Shown piece by piece: positions 1-6,358 of a stretch of DNA of 38,712 bases. The DNA comes from a virus: IMG/VR virus record IMGVR_UViG_3300042863_000158, positions 1-38,712 of that record. The stretch is one strand, 5' to 3'. Under the pieces are notes generated by a model that saw only the letters and a program-made list of their open reading frames with translations, was not told where the DNA came from and ran no database searches. Position 1 is the first letter of the stretch; every line of letters begins with the position of its first letter. Position numbers and translations under genes: made by a program.

Positions 1-88
1 TGCCAGCCCTTTCAAATGCAGCAAAGGCAGGTGGCAACGGTTCGCCACCCACCTCTGCTTTATTTATAGAGCGTTTGAGGGTCTTCAC
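1..88 (-). CDS. DnaB-like helicase, duplicated 5' fragment
   Basis: This is the first 29 codons of the helicase that is complete at 37857-38669, present again only because the window ends overlap. The GTG start occupies 88..86 and overlaps the TGA of the upstream gene (87..85) as GTGA. It is not a separate gene. Confidence 0.93.
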   Translation of the reverse strand, partial: MKTLKRSINKAEVGGEPLPPAFAAFERAG

Positions 89-131
89 TTAATCTGTTCT
101 GGAACAAAGGTGTTCCATTCAGGTGACTGAA
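1..131. repeat. Terminal direct repeat, left copy
   Basis: Bases 1-131 recur at 38582-38712. The first 126 bases are identical, base 127 differs (C here, T at 38708), and the last four match again. The repeat lies inside coding sequence (helicase 5' end and the 3' end of the next gene), so it is an overlap of a circular or circularly permuted molecule rather than a dedicated end structure. Confidence 0.97.
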
Positions 132-540
132 CTGTTACGTATTGGTTCTTACACTTGTCGAAAGCACCCTTAGGTGCTGGACAAAACCAACCCTTGTATG
201 GCTTACCATCTTTACCCATACCTTGAATTGCAGTCATCTTGCCATGTGGACAATTGCGCCCACCAATGATTTGAGTTGGTGCTGGTTGTGTGTAATCTTG
301 TGCAGGAACTGGTGCTCCTGTTTCAATGATGTTGCCGCCAAATGCTTGAGCAACTGATGTAACTGATGGGGCTGGAGTACCGCGTACTGCGGACTCTAGT
401 TCCTGTGCTGCTGATGCAATTGCATGCACTGATAGTGCAATGATGTTGTCTAGTTCATCTCCGCTTTCTGCGCGGACTGTTACAAGACTACCTGCTGGTG
501 TCTTTACTGTGATACTGATTGGTGCTTCGGTGCTAGGCAC
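85..540 (-). CDS. Zinc-finger-like phage protein in replication operon
   Basis: The function is not recognised. I chose the GTG start at 540 because AAGGAG lies 6 bases upstream. A TTG at 558 in the same frame would place that site inside the gene. The product is about 151 aa. The N-terminal half is a mixed helical region followed by an Ala/Pro/Gln-rich linker. The C-terminal third has CPHG, then a Gly/Lys-rich stretch, FCPAP and DKCK, which looks like a Cys/His metal site. The gene overlaps the end of the nuclease gene by 8 bases, and its TGA overlaps the helicase GTG across the genome join. Its place between a Cas4-like nuclease and a DnaB-like ATPase suggests a DNA-binding accessory role in replication or recombination; this is inference. 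Confidence 0.8.
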   Translation of the reverse strand: MPSTEAPISITVKTPAGSLVTVRAESGDELDNIIALSVHAIASAAQELESAVRGTPAPSVTSVAQAFGGNIIETGAPVPAQDYTQPAPTQIIGGRNCPHGKMTAIQGMGKDGKPYKGWFCPAPKGAFDKCKNQYVTVQSPEWNTFVPEQIK

Positions 541-1315
541 TATCTTCTCCTTGCTCAAATGGAGTGGCTAAACCCTTCTGGTCACGCCACTGTCTTACTT
601 TCATTGCAAACTGTACACCTTTCCATCCTTCTTTGATGTCAACCCATACTAGTTTGCATGTTCCTGTCCCTGCTGGGGCATGAATTATAATTGCTTTTTC
701 TTTGTTGATGTCGCCCCATGTGCCACGGCTTGCCGTGTCCACCATATACGGCAAGCCGTTGGCATAGATAGCCAACTGCATTGATATATTATTTGGATGG
801 TCGATGCGACCTGTCTTAAGGTCAGCAATGAATCGCTCACCTTTGTACTCAACAACTCTATCTGGTGTGCCAGCAATCTTAAACTTATCAAGAACTGTGA
901 ACTGTTCAATGAATAGGTTAGTTAATATACTGGTTGCCTGTTCGTAGGCTTTGATGTCTGGCATCCACTGTTCTGGTACTGGACCTAAGTCTAATCCTAA
1001 ATCTAACTTTTCTGTTAGTGCGTGTATGGCTGTGCCTATTGTTGCTGCCTTACTTGCACCTGCTGCATCCATTGCTTCTTCGATGTATGCATTAACTAAC
1101 TTGTTATCTTCTGCTGCTACACCTATTGCTAGTAGCAGGTCTGGTCTGCTTGTTAAACCTATTGCAGCCATCCTCATCTTCCATGCTGTCAATGCTGACG
1201 CATCATCAAGACTGTTGGCTATTGTAGTGGCGCGGGTGTATGCAATTGGAGCGCCACCCTTTGGCGGTACAACCATTGGTCTACCGTATCTATCTCTTAC
1301 TATTTCTGTTGGCAT
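533..1315 (-). CDS. RecB/Cas4-like PD-(D/E)XK exonuclease
   Basis: A 260-aa protein with the motif order of RecB-family and Cas4-like nucleases: His98 in GTAIHAL, Asp152 in GTPDRV, Asp165-Leu-Lys167 in FIADLKTG, and a QLAIY motif at 180-184. These would bind metal and cut DNA ends, probably during replication-coupled recombination. No four-cysteine iron-sulfur cluster like that of true Cas4 is seen, so RecB-like exonuclease is the safer name. ATG start at 1315 with AAGGAG 5 bases upstream. It precedes the zinc-finger-like gene and the DnaB-like ATPase. No CRISPR array is present, so a CRISPR role is not suggested. Confidence 0.85.
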   Translation of the reverse strand: MPTEIVRDRYGRPMVVPPKGGAPIAYTRATTIANSLDDASALTAWKMRMAAIGLTSRPDLLLAIGVAAEDNKLVNAYIEEAMDAAGASKAATIGTAIHALTEKLDLGLDLGPVPEQWMPDIKAYEQATSILTNLFIEQFTVLDKFKIAGTPDRVVEYKGERFIADLKTGRIDHPNNISMQLAIYANGLPYMVDTASRGTWGDINKEKAIIIHAPAGTGTCKLVWVDIKEGWKGVQFAMKVRQWRDQKGLATPFEQGEDSA

Positions 1316-1372
1316 TTGTCTCCTTGTTTAGTGTCCCGTGTTTCGCAGATGGCGGGACCACCCATCCCCAAG

Positions 1373-1413
1373 TCTAACACATAGTAGAAATGAACAAACT
1401 CCTATGTGTTAGA
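1373..1413. repeat. Perfect 12-bp inverted repeat between genes
   Basis: Arms 1373-1384 and 1402-1413 (TCTAACACATAG and its complement) enclose 17 bases. The repeat lies in the 116-base gap between two leftward genes. No T tract follows on either strand, so it is not a typical intrinsic terminator. A second short stem, GTCCCG/CGGGAC, lies at about 1333-1357. An operator, RNA-processing hairpin or replication signal is possible. Confidence 0.75.
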
Positions 1414-1431
1414 TAGCGCTGCTGATGTTGG

Positions 1432-1866
1432 TTACTCGCGCTCGATGTCTTGCACTCGTACATCTGGGTCGTGCAACTCTAAGTCGTAGCCGCTGACTTC
1501 GATGTTGTCCGTAATGATATCTTCAACTTCCTCAGGGGAGGTAGCCTTGATACCAGTAACAGTAACTGTAATCTCTACAGTTGCTGACCAGGTTGTAGTG
1601 AGTACATCTGAACCGATTGCTTCAAGCAATTCGTTAACGTCGTCACGATTAACTGTTGCTTCATCTGAACCATCATCAAATGCTTCTGAAAAGAAATCAT
1701 ACACCTTGCTTCGAATGGAGATAAGCCTTTTGTATGCTTCTTGTACTTCATTGGATACTGCTTCGTGCTTTCTTTTTGCTGCAGTCTCACTCTTGATTAG
1801 TTCTTTGAGTGATTCTTCTGTGAAGTTGTAGGTTGTTCCGTCTACTGTGATTGGATTTAGGTACAC
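1432..1866 (-). CDS. Acidic conserved hypothetical phage protein
   Basis: A 144-aa protein of unknown function. GTG start at 1866, with AAGGAG 5 bases upstream. Residues 15-65 look helical and charged. Residues 85-125 are beta-rich and Thr/Val-rich, and the C-terminus is acidic with several Asp and Glu residues. It lies between the DUF932 gene and the nuclease gene and is followed by a long perfect hairpin. A structural or DNA-mimic role cannot be excluded, but nothing decisive is seen. Confidence 0.75.
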   Translation of the reverse strand: MYLNPITVDGTTYNFTEESLKELIKSETAAKRKHEAVSNEVQEAYKRLISIRSKVYDFFSEAFDDGSDEATVNRDDVNELLEAIGSDVLTTTWSATVEITVTVTGIKATSPEEVEDIITDNIEVSGYDLELHDPDVRVQDIERE

Positions 1867-1874
1867 GATTCTCC

Positions 1875-2828
1875 TTAGATTGATAGTAGTTCTAGTGCTC
1901 GTAATTTGATGCCATCATTGCGCCCTGCTAGGGTAGCAATACTAGCATCTTTCTGAGAGTAATGGTCAGCATATTCCACAACTGCTTGCCATAAACCAAA
2001 CTCTGTGTTGCGAATGTTCTCTTGCGTTGGGCTATCTGAGTAGATAGCAAACGCCTTCTGCCGTGCATTGAGAGCACGGGACTTAGCGTTCTTTTCACCC
2101 TTGGATAGTAGGTGCAGTGGTGCGTTCTCTATCTTGGTTGGCAATGCCCATACCTTTTTGAAGTAGGCTGTTGCTCTATTGATGTCTGACTCACGTTGCA
2201 TGAGATGGTTAGCCAGGTCGCTATACATATCAATGCTTGAGTAGGTTAGGTCAAGAAGGTTTCGCATATCAGATACTGATAGCACTGCGTTTTGTGTATG
2301 ACGCAGCGTATATGTATGCGCTTGGCTCTTGCTTCTAAAGATACGATTGATTTGATTAGCACAAAACAATCGCTCAATGATAGGGCGTAGTACTACTGAT
2401 GATGAACCATCATGACTGGTTTTGGCTAGCAAGAAGGCAGCATGCGGGTCGCCCTTGATTTCCATTTCTTTTGGTAATGACATGAGCATCCATACTTTTG
2501 CTCCGCCATCGTACTCACCTGCTGCTGCATAGCGAGCCTCTCCTGAATCAATCAATCCATCTAGTGAGCCAAAGACTTCAGAGTTCTGAAAGACTTTGTA
2601 CTTGCTACCCACTACACCAATGACTGACTGTTTGCCATCATGTTTCTTTACTACTGCTTGCTTCTTGGGTACATGCATAAACTCCTCTGTATGCATGTCT
2701 GACAGGCTAACTGTCCAGTTAAGTCCTGCTTGCTGTGCTACTTGTGCTGCGCTGGTTGCTTCAACCGCTACGCCTGCTTTAATCCAGGCTGAACGGTTTT
2801 TCTTATCTACTACATTTGCTGTAGTCAT
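1875..2828 (-). CDS. DUF932 (TIGR03299-type) phage/plasmid protein
   Basis: A 317-aa protein that reads along its whole length as the DUF932 phage/plasmid family. Features include LNWTV near the N-terminus, VGSKYKVFQN, LDGLIDSGEARY, a GGAKVW segment, and SHDGSSSVVLRPIIERLFC about mid-protein. The biochemical role of the family is not established; members are common in phages and conjugative elements near replication genes. ATG at 2828 is preceded by AAAGGGA. It sits in the leftward early block downstream of a conserved gene beginning MGLDMYL and upstream of the hypothetical acidic gene. Confidence 0.88.
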   Translation of the reverse strand: MTTANVVDKKNRSAWIKAGVAVEATSAAQVAQQAGLNWTVSLSDMHTEEFMHVPKKQAVVKKHDGKQSVIGVVGSKYKVFQNSEVFGSLDGLIDSGEARYAAAGEYDGGAKVWMLMSLPKEMEIKGDPHAAFLLAKTSHDGSSSVVLRPIIERLFCANQINRIFRSKSQAHTYTLRHTQNAVLSVSDMRNLLDLTYSSIDMYSDLANHLMQRESDINRATAYFKKVWALPTKIENAPLHLLSKGEKNAKSRALNARQKAFAIYSDSPTQENIRNTEFGLWQAVVEYADHYSQKDASIATLAGRNDGIKLRALELLSI

Positions 2829-2840
2829 ATGTCCCTTTCT

Positions 2841-3326
2841 TTACCATGAAGCCTGATACTCGAAGGCCCATCCTTCGGGTACATCTTCAATGAGTTTACT
2901 TACTATCCTCACGGTGTTTTCAATACCATGAAAATACCATTCGTCATACTCTGTGCTGCCAAAGAAAAAGCCAGAGCCTGTTGGCAGTAGTGTATCTGCT
3001 TTACTGTGGTCTGCCAATACTTCTTCGCATATAATCTTTAGGTCAACTAAAGAACTGCGAGGTACATAGATTGGCTGACAGTTGTCTTCTCCATCTGCTA
3101 GTTCTTGAATGAACCAGTTATGGATAGCATTAACTTTGCGCCAGTATCCAACTTGGATAGACACAGATGCAAAGGCTAAATCATTTGGGTTATACATCCA
3201 ATCCGTAGCCCCCACTAATGAGGCAAGGATTGTGTAATCAGCATTCAGTTTCTTATTGTGTGTTTCTGGTTCCCACTCAATAGATGAGATGCCCTTGCGA
3301 GCATACAAATACATATCCAATCCCAT
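2841..3326 (-). CDS. Conserved phage protein of the MGLDMYL type
   Basis: A 161-aa protein beginning MGLDMYLYARK. It contains GYWRKVNAIHNWF and GEDNCQPIYV in the middle, and GFFFGSTEYDEWYF towards the C-terminus. These are hallmarks of a common phage family whose function is unknown. Database copies sometimes carry a kinase name that these motifs do not support. The ATG at 3326 lies two bases after the stop of the DUF4192 gene, so translation is probably coupled. Confidence 0.85.
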   Translation of the reverse strand: MGLDMYLYARKGISSIEWEPETHNKKLNADYTILASLVGATDWMYNPNDLAFASVSIQVGYWRKVNAIHNWFIQELADGEDNCQPIYVPRSSLVDLKIICEEVLADHSKADTLLPTGSGFFFGSTEYDEWYFHGIENTVRIVSKLIEDVPEGWAFEYQASW

Positions 3327-3328
3327 GA

Positions 3329-3838
3329 TTAGATACCCATCCCTGCTTTAACCTTTGGATGTAGTTCCTCGGTCATACTAATGAACGCTTGTGGTGGCCA
3401 GTGTGAATTAAACACACGGTTAAGTAGATTTGCTAGTGAATAGTTTGGCTTAGCAATGAGTGCCATTGCAAGCATTTCTTTTGCATCATCTAGACGCTCA
3501 AGAGAATATAGATTAGAAGCAAGTACACTAGCAATAGGTGCTATGTATTCTTTCGGCACTGAATCCCAGAAGTATCCTAGATAATTATTAACATCTTCTG
3601 TTGAGTATTCTGATGGTAAACCTAGCAAGAAGTCACGCAGTTGGATGTCCTTATCCAATGCAACTGTTACTTGTGCTATGTGTTCAACTGTTGGTTCTTC
3701 TTTTGTATTGAGTAGTGCGTAGATACTGTCAGTCAATGTCTTGCGTTGGTCTTGTAGTTCTTGTCCTTCATTGTCAGTACCTATGATGCTGTCCTTGCAT
3801 GCGTCAATGGCTTCACGCATCTTGTCTGCTGTTGTCAT
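3329..3838 (-). CDS. DUF4192-like protein
   Basis: I start this at ATG 3838, which has AAAGGAAA 5 bases upstream and overlaps the upstream stop as ATGA; the longer frame to 3916 lacks a good site. The product is 169 aa. Its second half has RDFLLGLP, then EYIAPIASVLASNLYSL, a central helix pair, KPNYSLANLLNRVF and WPPQAF, which resembles DUF4192, a domain known mainly from actinobacteria. The N-terminal third is helical and charged. Function is unknown. Its presence supports an actinobacterial host. Confidence 0.82.
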   Translation of the reverse strand: MTTADKMREAIDACKDSIIGTDNEGQELQDQRKTLTDSIYALLNTKEEPTVEHIAQVTVALDKDIQLRDFLLGLPSEYSTEDVNNYLGYFWDSVPKEYIAPIASVLASNLYSLERLDDAKEMLAMALIAKPNYSLANLLNRVFNSHWPPQAFISMTEELHPKVKAGMGI

Positions 3839-4020
3839 TTGCTTTCCTTTTCTTTTGTATAGCGCTGGAGGGATTCCAACACATCTTGTTGTTGCTCTTG
3901 GGTTAGTGTTGCCCATAGATAGCCAAGTAAATAATGAGCACCGAACTCATCATCGTAAAGTTTATTGGCTAATTCTTTTGCTTCTTTTAGTCCTGGTGTT
4001 CCGACATTTTTTATTGTCAT
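3835..4020 (-). CDS. Small hypothetical protein
   Basis: 61 aa of unknown function starting MTIKNVGTPG. I prefer ATG 4020 because AAGGAG lies 6 bases upstream; a frame extending to 4068 would run into the preceding gene. The product is helical with a Gln/Glu/Lys-rich C-terminus. The TGA overlaps the start of the DUF4192 gene as ATGA. Confidence 0.75.
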   Translation of the reverse strand: MTIKNVGTPGLKEAKELANKLYDDEFGAHYLLGYLWATLTQEQQQDVLESLQRYTKEKESK

Positions 4021-4030
4021 TTGCTTCTCC

Positions 4031-4450
4031 TTAGTACCAGCCATGTTCTCTCCAATGTGTCCATGCAACTGATGGTTTGTCGTAACGGTGCACTATGTAG
4101 CCCAGCCCCCGCTCAATCTGAAGCGGGGCTGGGGTATCGGGGTCAAGTTTTAATAGTTGTGGCACACCAAAGGCAGAACTAGTAGGGTTCTGTGCTTTGT
4201 GATTCCAACCTGATTCCTTACCCCATAGTTTCATCAAAGCACGATGCTCAGACGAGTTCCATTCGGGGTATGCCATCTTCATAAACTGTTTGGCATATAG
4301 TTTCAAAGCACGGGGAGTCCAATGGAACTCGCTCATCTCCGTAGGCTTGGCTTCTGTGTGTGGTTGTGCTTGTGCTACTGGCGTGTGCCCTGGCAGCATT
4401 GACCAGAACACTAGATACCATGCTGTAAGCAAGGCGAATAGTTTTTTCAT
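4031..4450 (-). CDS. Secreted lysozyme-like transglycosylase
   Basis: 139 aa with a signal peptide (Lys-Lys, hydrophobic residues 4-20, likely cut after AQA near 28). The mature part has GKESGWNHKAQNP with candidate catalytic Glu79, then SSAFGVPQLL, GLGYIVHRYD and a C-terminal WREHGWY. This is the pattern of small SLT-like peptidoglycan hydrolases related to the aggregation-promoting-factor C-terminal domain in Gram-positive bacteria. It probably cuts the glycan strand outside the membrane. It lies far from the lysis genes at 33.3-34.2 kb, in the early block, right after a 31-aa membrane peptide that overlaps it as ATGA. It may aid wall remodelling, accessory lysis or superinfection exclusion; the choice is open. 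Confidence 0.85.
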   Translation of the reverse strand: MKKLFALLTAWYLVFWSMLPGHTPVAQAQPHTEAKPTEMSEFHWTPRALKLYAKQFMKMAYPEWNSSEHRALMKLWGKESGWNHKAQNPTSSAFGVPQLLKLDPDTPAPLQIERGLGYIVHRYDKPSVAWTHWREHGWY

Positions 4451-4542
4451 CTAACAACCCATCTGTAGAGGATATAGAAAACTGTAATGATGAAGACCCA
4501 GGACTGTAATGGTGTGAGAGGGAGGATTGATATGTCATTCAT
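4447..4542 (-). CDS. 31-aa single-span membrane peptide
   Basis: A short gene beginning MNDISILP. Residues 14-26 form a hydrophobic, aromatic segment (WVFIITVFYILY) followed by the basic tail RWVVR, giving one probable membrane span. Its TGA overlaps the ATG of the lysozyme-like gene (ATGA), and its start lies within the end of the preceding mini-gene. The Shine-Dalgarno site is weak, so coupling is likely. Pairing with a secreted wall hydrolase suggests a holin-like or regulatory membrane role; this is inference. Confidence 0.6.
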   Translation of the reverse strand: MNDISILPLTPLQSWVFIITVFYILYRWVVR

Positions 4543-4609
4543 CATCATCTTCTGTGTTGCAGACATCGCATAGTGTGCCGCATTGGCTGCATCTTGCATC
4601 ATCATTCAT
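4535..4609 (-). CDS. 24-aa four-cysteine miniprotein
   Basis: A very short gene (MNDDARCSQC...) with CxxC twice in CSQCGTLCDVC, then an acidic tail of Glu and Asp. GGGGAG lies immediately upstream of the ATG at 4609. It overlaps the previous gene's stop (8 bases) and the next gene's start (8 bases). Two CxxC pairs in 24 residues suggest a zinc knuckle. Expression is not proven. Confidence 0.5.
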   Translation of the reverse strand: MNDDARCSQCGTLCDVCNTEDDDE

Positions 4610-4706
4610 CTCCCCACATCCTGTCTGGTTCTGTGTAGATATCACTGTCATCTTCCACATCTTTGTCTAGTGCTATGTCATCTTCAAGCGGTGGTTCGTA
4701 GCCCAT
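4602..4706 (-). CDS. 34-aa acidic small protein
   Basis: Begins MGYEPPLEDD and is strongly acidic. ATG 4706 has a strong AAGGAG 6 bases upstream, lying inside the end of the HTH gene. The TGA at 4604..4602 overlaps the start of the four-cysteine miniprotein. Function unknown; the ribosome site and the chain of overlaps are the support. Confidence 0.6.
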   Translation of the reverse strand: MGYEPPLEDDIALDKDVEDDSDIYTEPDRMWGDE

Positions 4707-4971
4707 CTTTTCTCCTTCTCATTACATGTATTCTGTCTCCATACATACTATGTCTGATAACTGTTTCAACTGACACTCCATATACCTCACACAATTTTAA
4801 CAGTCTTTTAACTGTTATACTTCTATGGTTGCGCTCATAACTACCTAATGCTGCGACAGTAAACTCGCCATTGCTTACGCGTTCTACATCTGCAAGCGTG
4901 TATCCTGCAACCAACCTTACTATCTTGAGTGTTGTCATTACATCTAAGTGGTCAGGGTTTAAGTCACTCAT
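4684..4971 (-). CDS. BldD-like HTH (XRE) regulator
   Basis: 95 aa with an XRE-type helix-turn-helix. Residues 12-70 run VRLVAGYTLADVE, then VAALGSYERNHRSITV, then LLKLCEVYGVSVE. The GSYER..R.ITV segment followed by LYGV-type residues closely resembles the DNA-binding domain of actinobacterial BldD. The C-terminal cyclic-di-GMP domain of BldD is absent; a short Arg-rich tail replaces it. ATG 4971 has AAGGA upstream and overlaps the previous stop as ATGA. It is the likely regulator of the early block and may act at the palindrome near 5884-5904 or in the divergent control region. A cro-like role or mimicry of host BldD operators is inference. Confidence 0.82.
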   Translation of the reverse strand: MSDLNPDHLDVMTTLKIVRLVAGYTLADVERVSNGEFTVAALGSYERNHRSITVKRLLKLCEVYGVSVETVIRHSMYGDRIHVMRRRKDGLRTTA

Positions 4972-5090
4972 AATTTATATCCTTCTTTTACCCAACGTGT
5001 AAAGCATAACGCTGATTCTTCTTTAGTTAATACGTTCCAACATGTATTTGAGAACCACATTTCATATTTGTAATCTGAAATTTTATTCAC
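4968..5090 (-). CDS. 40-aa small protein
   Basis: I choose GTG 5090 because AAGGAG is exactly 6 bases upstream; the ATG at 5096 abuts the ribosome site and longer frames have none. The product (MNKISDYKYE...) is aromatic-rich with two Cys and is predicted helical. It ends TTATGA, overlapping the HTH gene start. Function is not recognised. Confidence 0.6.
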   Translation of the reverse strand: MNKISDYKYEMWFSNTCWNVLTKEESALCFTRWVKEGYKL

Positions 5091-5208
5091 ATTCATCTCC
5101 TTCATAGCATTTACCGCAGCATGTAGTACATAGACCACTGATGTTGCAGAACTCATCTGCATATTGGTCGCAGTCAGCACACTGAGGCTTTATGTATGGG
5201 CCTGTCAT
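5083..5208 (-). CDS. 41-aa eight-cysteine zinc-binding protein
   Basis: Begins MTGPYIKPQC. Eight Cys occur in 41 residues: CADC, FC, LC, TCCGKC and a final DEC. This suggests one or two structural zinc sites. The ATG at 5208 overlaps the upstream stop as ATGA, and the TAA overlaps the next gene's GTG. Its coding sequence carries the Shine-Dalgarno site of the next gene. A regulatory or host-takeover role is a guess. Confidence 0.65.
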   Translation of the reverse strand: MTGPYIKPQCADCDQYADEFCNISGLCTTCCGKCYEGDECE

Positions 5209-5393
5209 TGTTCTTTAACCAATAGTCTTTCATCTACTGGAACTTTTGTGTATCCTTTAATTGTGGTAACTCCACGATTATTACAGTATGCTTTGTATAG
5301 TTCTTGGTATTCTTCATGGTACTTAAATGTTAGGAACTTTTTGGCGTATTCTGTTGCTGCATTTTTAATGCTTCTTACTTCTTGTTCTGTCAT
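5205..5393 (-). CDS. 62-aa hypothetical protein
   Basis: A helical, charged product starting MTEQEVRSIKNAATEY. It has no recognised domain. The ATG at 5393 directly follows the TAA of the upstream gene, and its TGA overlaps the eight-cysteine gene as ATGA. It is clearly part of the overlapping mini-gene ladder. Confidence 0.7.
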   Translation of the reverse strand: MTEQEVRSIKNAATEYAKKFLTFKYHEEYQELYKAYCNNRGVTTIKGYTKVPVDERLLVKEQ

Positions 5394-5525
5394 TTATTCT
5401 TCCTCCACATAGATTCGTCCAGTCGCCATCATCTCTTCGAGGATAGCGTTGGCTGCTTTGATAGATAGTATTGCTTTATCAATGGACTCATTTAAGTCCG
5501 CTATTTCATGAACTGTGTACGACAT
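5394..5525 (-). CDS. 43-aa helical acidic protein
   Basis: Begins MSYTVHEIAD and is predicted as one long amphipathic helix ending EEE. AGGAG lies 8 bases upstream of ATG 5525, inside the preceding zinc-ribbon gene. The TAA is immediately adjacent to the next ATG. Function unknown. Confidence 0.65.
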   Translation of the reverse strand: MSYTVHEIADLNESIDKAILSIKAANAILEEMMATGRIYVEEE

Positions 5526-5658
5526 AGTTTGTTTCTCCTAACTTTGCCCATGCACATGGGCTGCAGTAGTTTCGTGGACTGGTTCTATTTACATCTACTA
5601 AAATATCCATGCCACATTGGTGGCAGTTATGTATTGCATACTTTACTTGGTTGTCCAT
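5506..5658 (-). CDS. 50-aa zinc-ribbon protein
   Basis: Begins MDNQVKYAIH. Two CxxC pairs, Cys12/Cys15 and Cys32/Cys35, with a beta-like spacer (DILVDVN) form a typical mini zinc ribbon. It overlaps the upstream membrane gene by 16 bases and the downstream gene by 20. Such phage zinc ribbons often bind nucleic acid or partner proteins; the target is unknown. Confidence 0.65.
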   Translation of the reverse strand: MDNQVKYAIHNCHQCGMDILVDVNRTSPRNYCSPCAWAKLGETNYVVHSS

Positions 5659-5852
5659 AGGTCTTCCTTCGCTATGTCTGGGTCCATGTAATAGTCCACG
5701 CTGCGGGCTTTCTTGGCTATTCTTAGCGCACGGCGCAGTTCTATATTCTCTTTAGTAAGTATCATGTTCTGTCTAATTGCTAGTGTAACAACTGCAATAC
5801 TTGTAGTCAACGCTATCAGTAATGCAAGCATAGTCATGGAATCTAATAACAT
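5643..5852 (-). CDS. Small membrane protein with helical tail
   Basis: I start at ATG 5852, which has AAAGG 7 bases upstream; the longer frame to 5867 has no site. The 69-aa product starts MLLDSMTML, then has a hydrophobic span of about residues 8-25, a charged helix (KENIELRRALRIAKKAR) and an acidic end. This is a type I/III single-span topology with a cytoplasmic coiled coil. It is the first gene after the probable 5870 promoter, so it is likely made early. It could be an Rz-like, superinfection-exclusion or membrane-tether protein; no family was recognised. Confidence 0.68.
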   Translation of the reverse strand: MLLDSMTMLALLIALTTSIAVVTLAIRQNMILTKENIELRRALRIAKKARSVDYYMDPDIAKEDLWTTK

Positions 5853-5867
5853 TCTGTTACCTTTCAT

Positions 5868-5904
5868 ATTATATAATGGACTTGTAGTTATCCGTGTTAA
5901 CTAC
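5868..5904 (-). promoter_or_regulatory. Probable early promoter with palindromic operator
   Basis: On the minus strand a TATAAT box (5873..5868) follows a perfect inverted repeat, GTAGTTA and TAACTAC (5884-5890 and 5898-5904), with 7 bases between. The repeat overlaps the expected -35 area; no strong TTGACA is seen. It lies after a terminator and before the membrane gene. The BldD-like protein is a candidate binder. Confidence 0.5.
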
Positions 5905-5916
5905 CTGGGGCCGAGG

Positions 5917-5963
5917 AAAAAAGGGGAGAGGTGAGTGAGAGCCTAAGCCCCCACCCACCCCTC
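5917..5963 (-). terminator. Intrinsic terminator, leftward
   Basis: On the minus strand a 12-bp GC-rich stem (arms 5952-5963 and 5926-5937, with two G-U pairs) is followed by CCC and six T (5922..5917). It lies a few bases after the stop of the gene at 5969-6283 and separates the first leftward transcription unit from the next. Confidence 0.82.
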
Positions 5964-5968
5964 TTTGT

Positions 5969-6283
5969 TTATGCTTGCGATACTGAGGTAAGGACTACCT
6001 GCTTGAGACCAGGCTTTCTGTCCTTGTTGTCAATGTTGGGACGACGGTCCCATCGTGTATTGCCAATCCCTTCAGCGTTGATGAACGCTGTCTGGTCCTC
6101 AAGCCAGTTGAGTGCTCGAAGTTGTGCGATTACATTCTCATCGAAGATAACCACTCGTGTGGAGTCAGAGCAAATCATGCGCCCTGTTGGTAGTTGTTCG
6201 TAGTCGTTGATGGATGCTGTGTAGAATCCATTGCGGTCAACAACATTCTTGATAACGCTGTTCTTGAATGTGACTGTGTTCAT
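5969..6283 (-). CDS. Hypothetical early protein, 104 aa
   Basis: Starts MNTVTFKNSVIKNVV at ATG 6283, with AAAAGGAAA upstream. The N-terminus is beta-rich; the middle has VVIFDENVIAQLRALNWLED, and the C-terminus is basic with RRPNIDNKDRKPGLK. No recognised domain. It is the second gene of the first leftward unit and ends directly before a terminator, so it is probably expressed very early. An OB-like nucleic-acid-binding fold is possible but not supported by a motif. Confidence 0.72.
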   Translation of the reverse strand: MNTVTFKNSVIKNVVDRNGFYTASINDYEQLPTGRMICSDSTRVVIFDENVIAQLRALNWLEDQTAFINAEGIGNTRWDRRPNIDNKDRKPGLKQVVLTSVSQA

Positions 6284-6315
6284 GTTATTTCCTTTTCTGT
6301 TGGTAGTGTTGTTGT

Positions 6316-6352
6316 GCAGACCTGCTCCTGCACTTGTTCAGAGCAGGTCTGC
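6316..6352. repeat. Perfect 12-bp hairpin between early genes
   Basis: Arms 6316-6327 and 6341-6352 (GCAGACCTGCTC and its complement) enclose 13 bases. It lies in the gap between the first two leftward genes. There is no T tract on either strand, so partial termination, RNA processing or protein binding is more likely than an intrinsic terminator. Confidence 0.75.
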
Positions 6353-6358
6353 CTTGCA

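Noticed and set aside
1-131. Attachment site or long terminal repeat of an integrated element
   Set aside because: The repeats lie in coding sequence across a continuous gene pair and no integrase is present; an end overlap of a circular genome explains them.
533-1315. Cas4 of a CRISPR system
   Set aside because: No CRISPR array or other cas genes, and no Cas4 iron-sulfur cysteines seen; a phage recombination nuclease fits better.
4248-4538. 96-aa minus-strand frame across the lysozyme-like start
   Set aside because: It overlaps the signal-peptide gene out of frame; the 31-aa membrane frame with an ATGA overlap is better supported.
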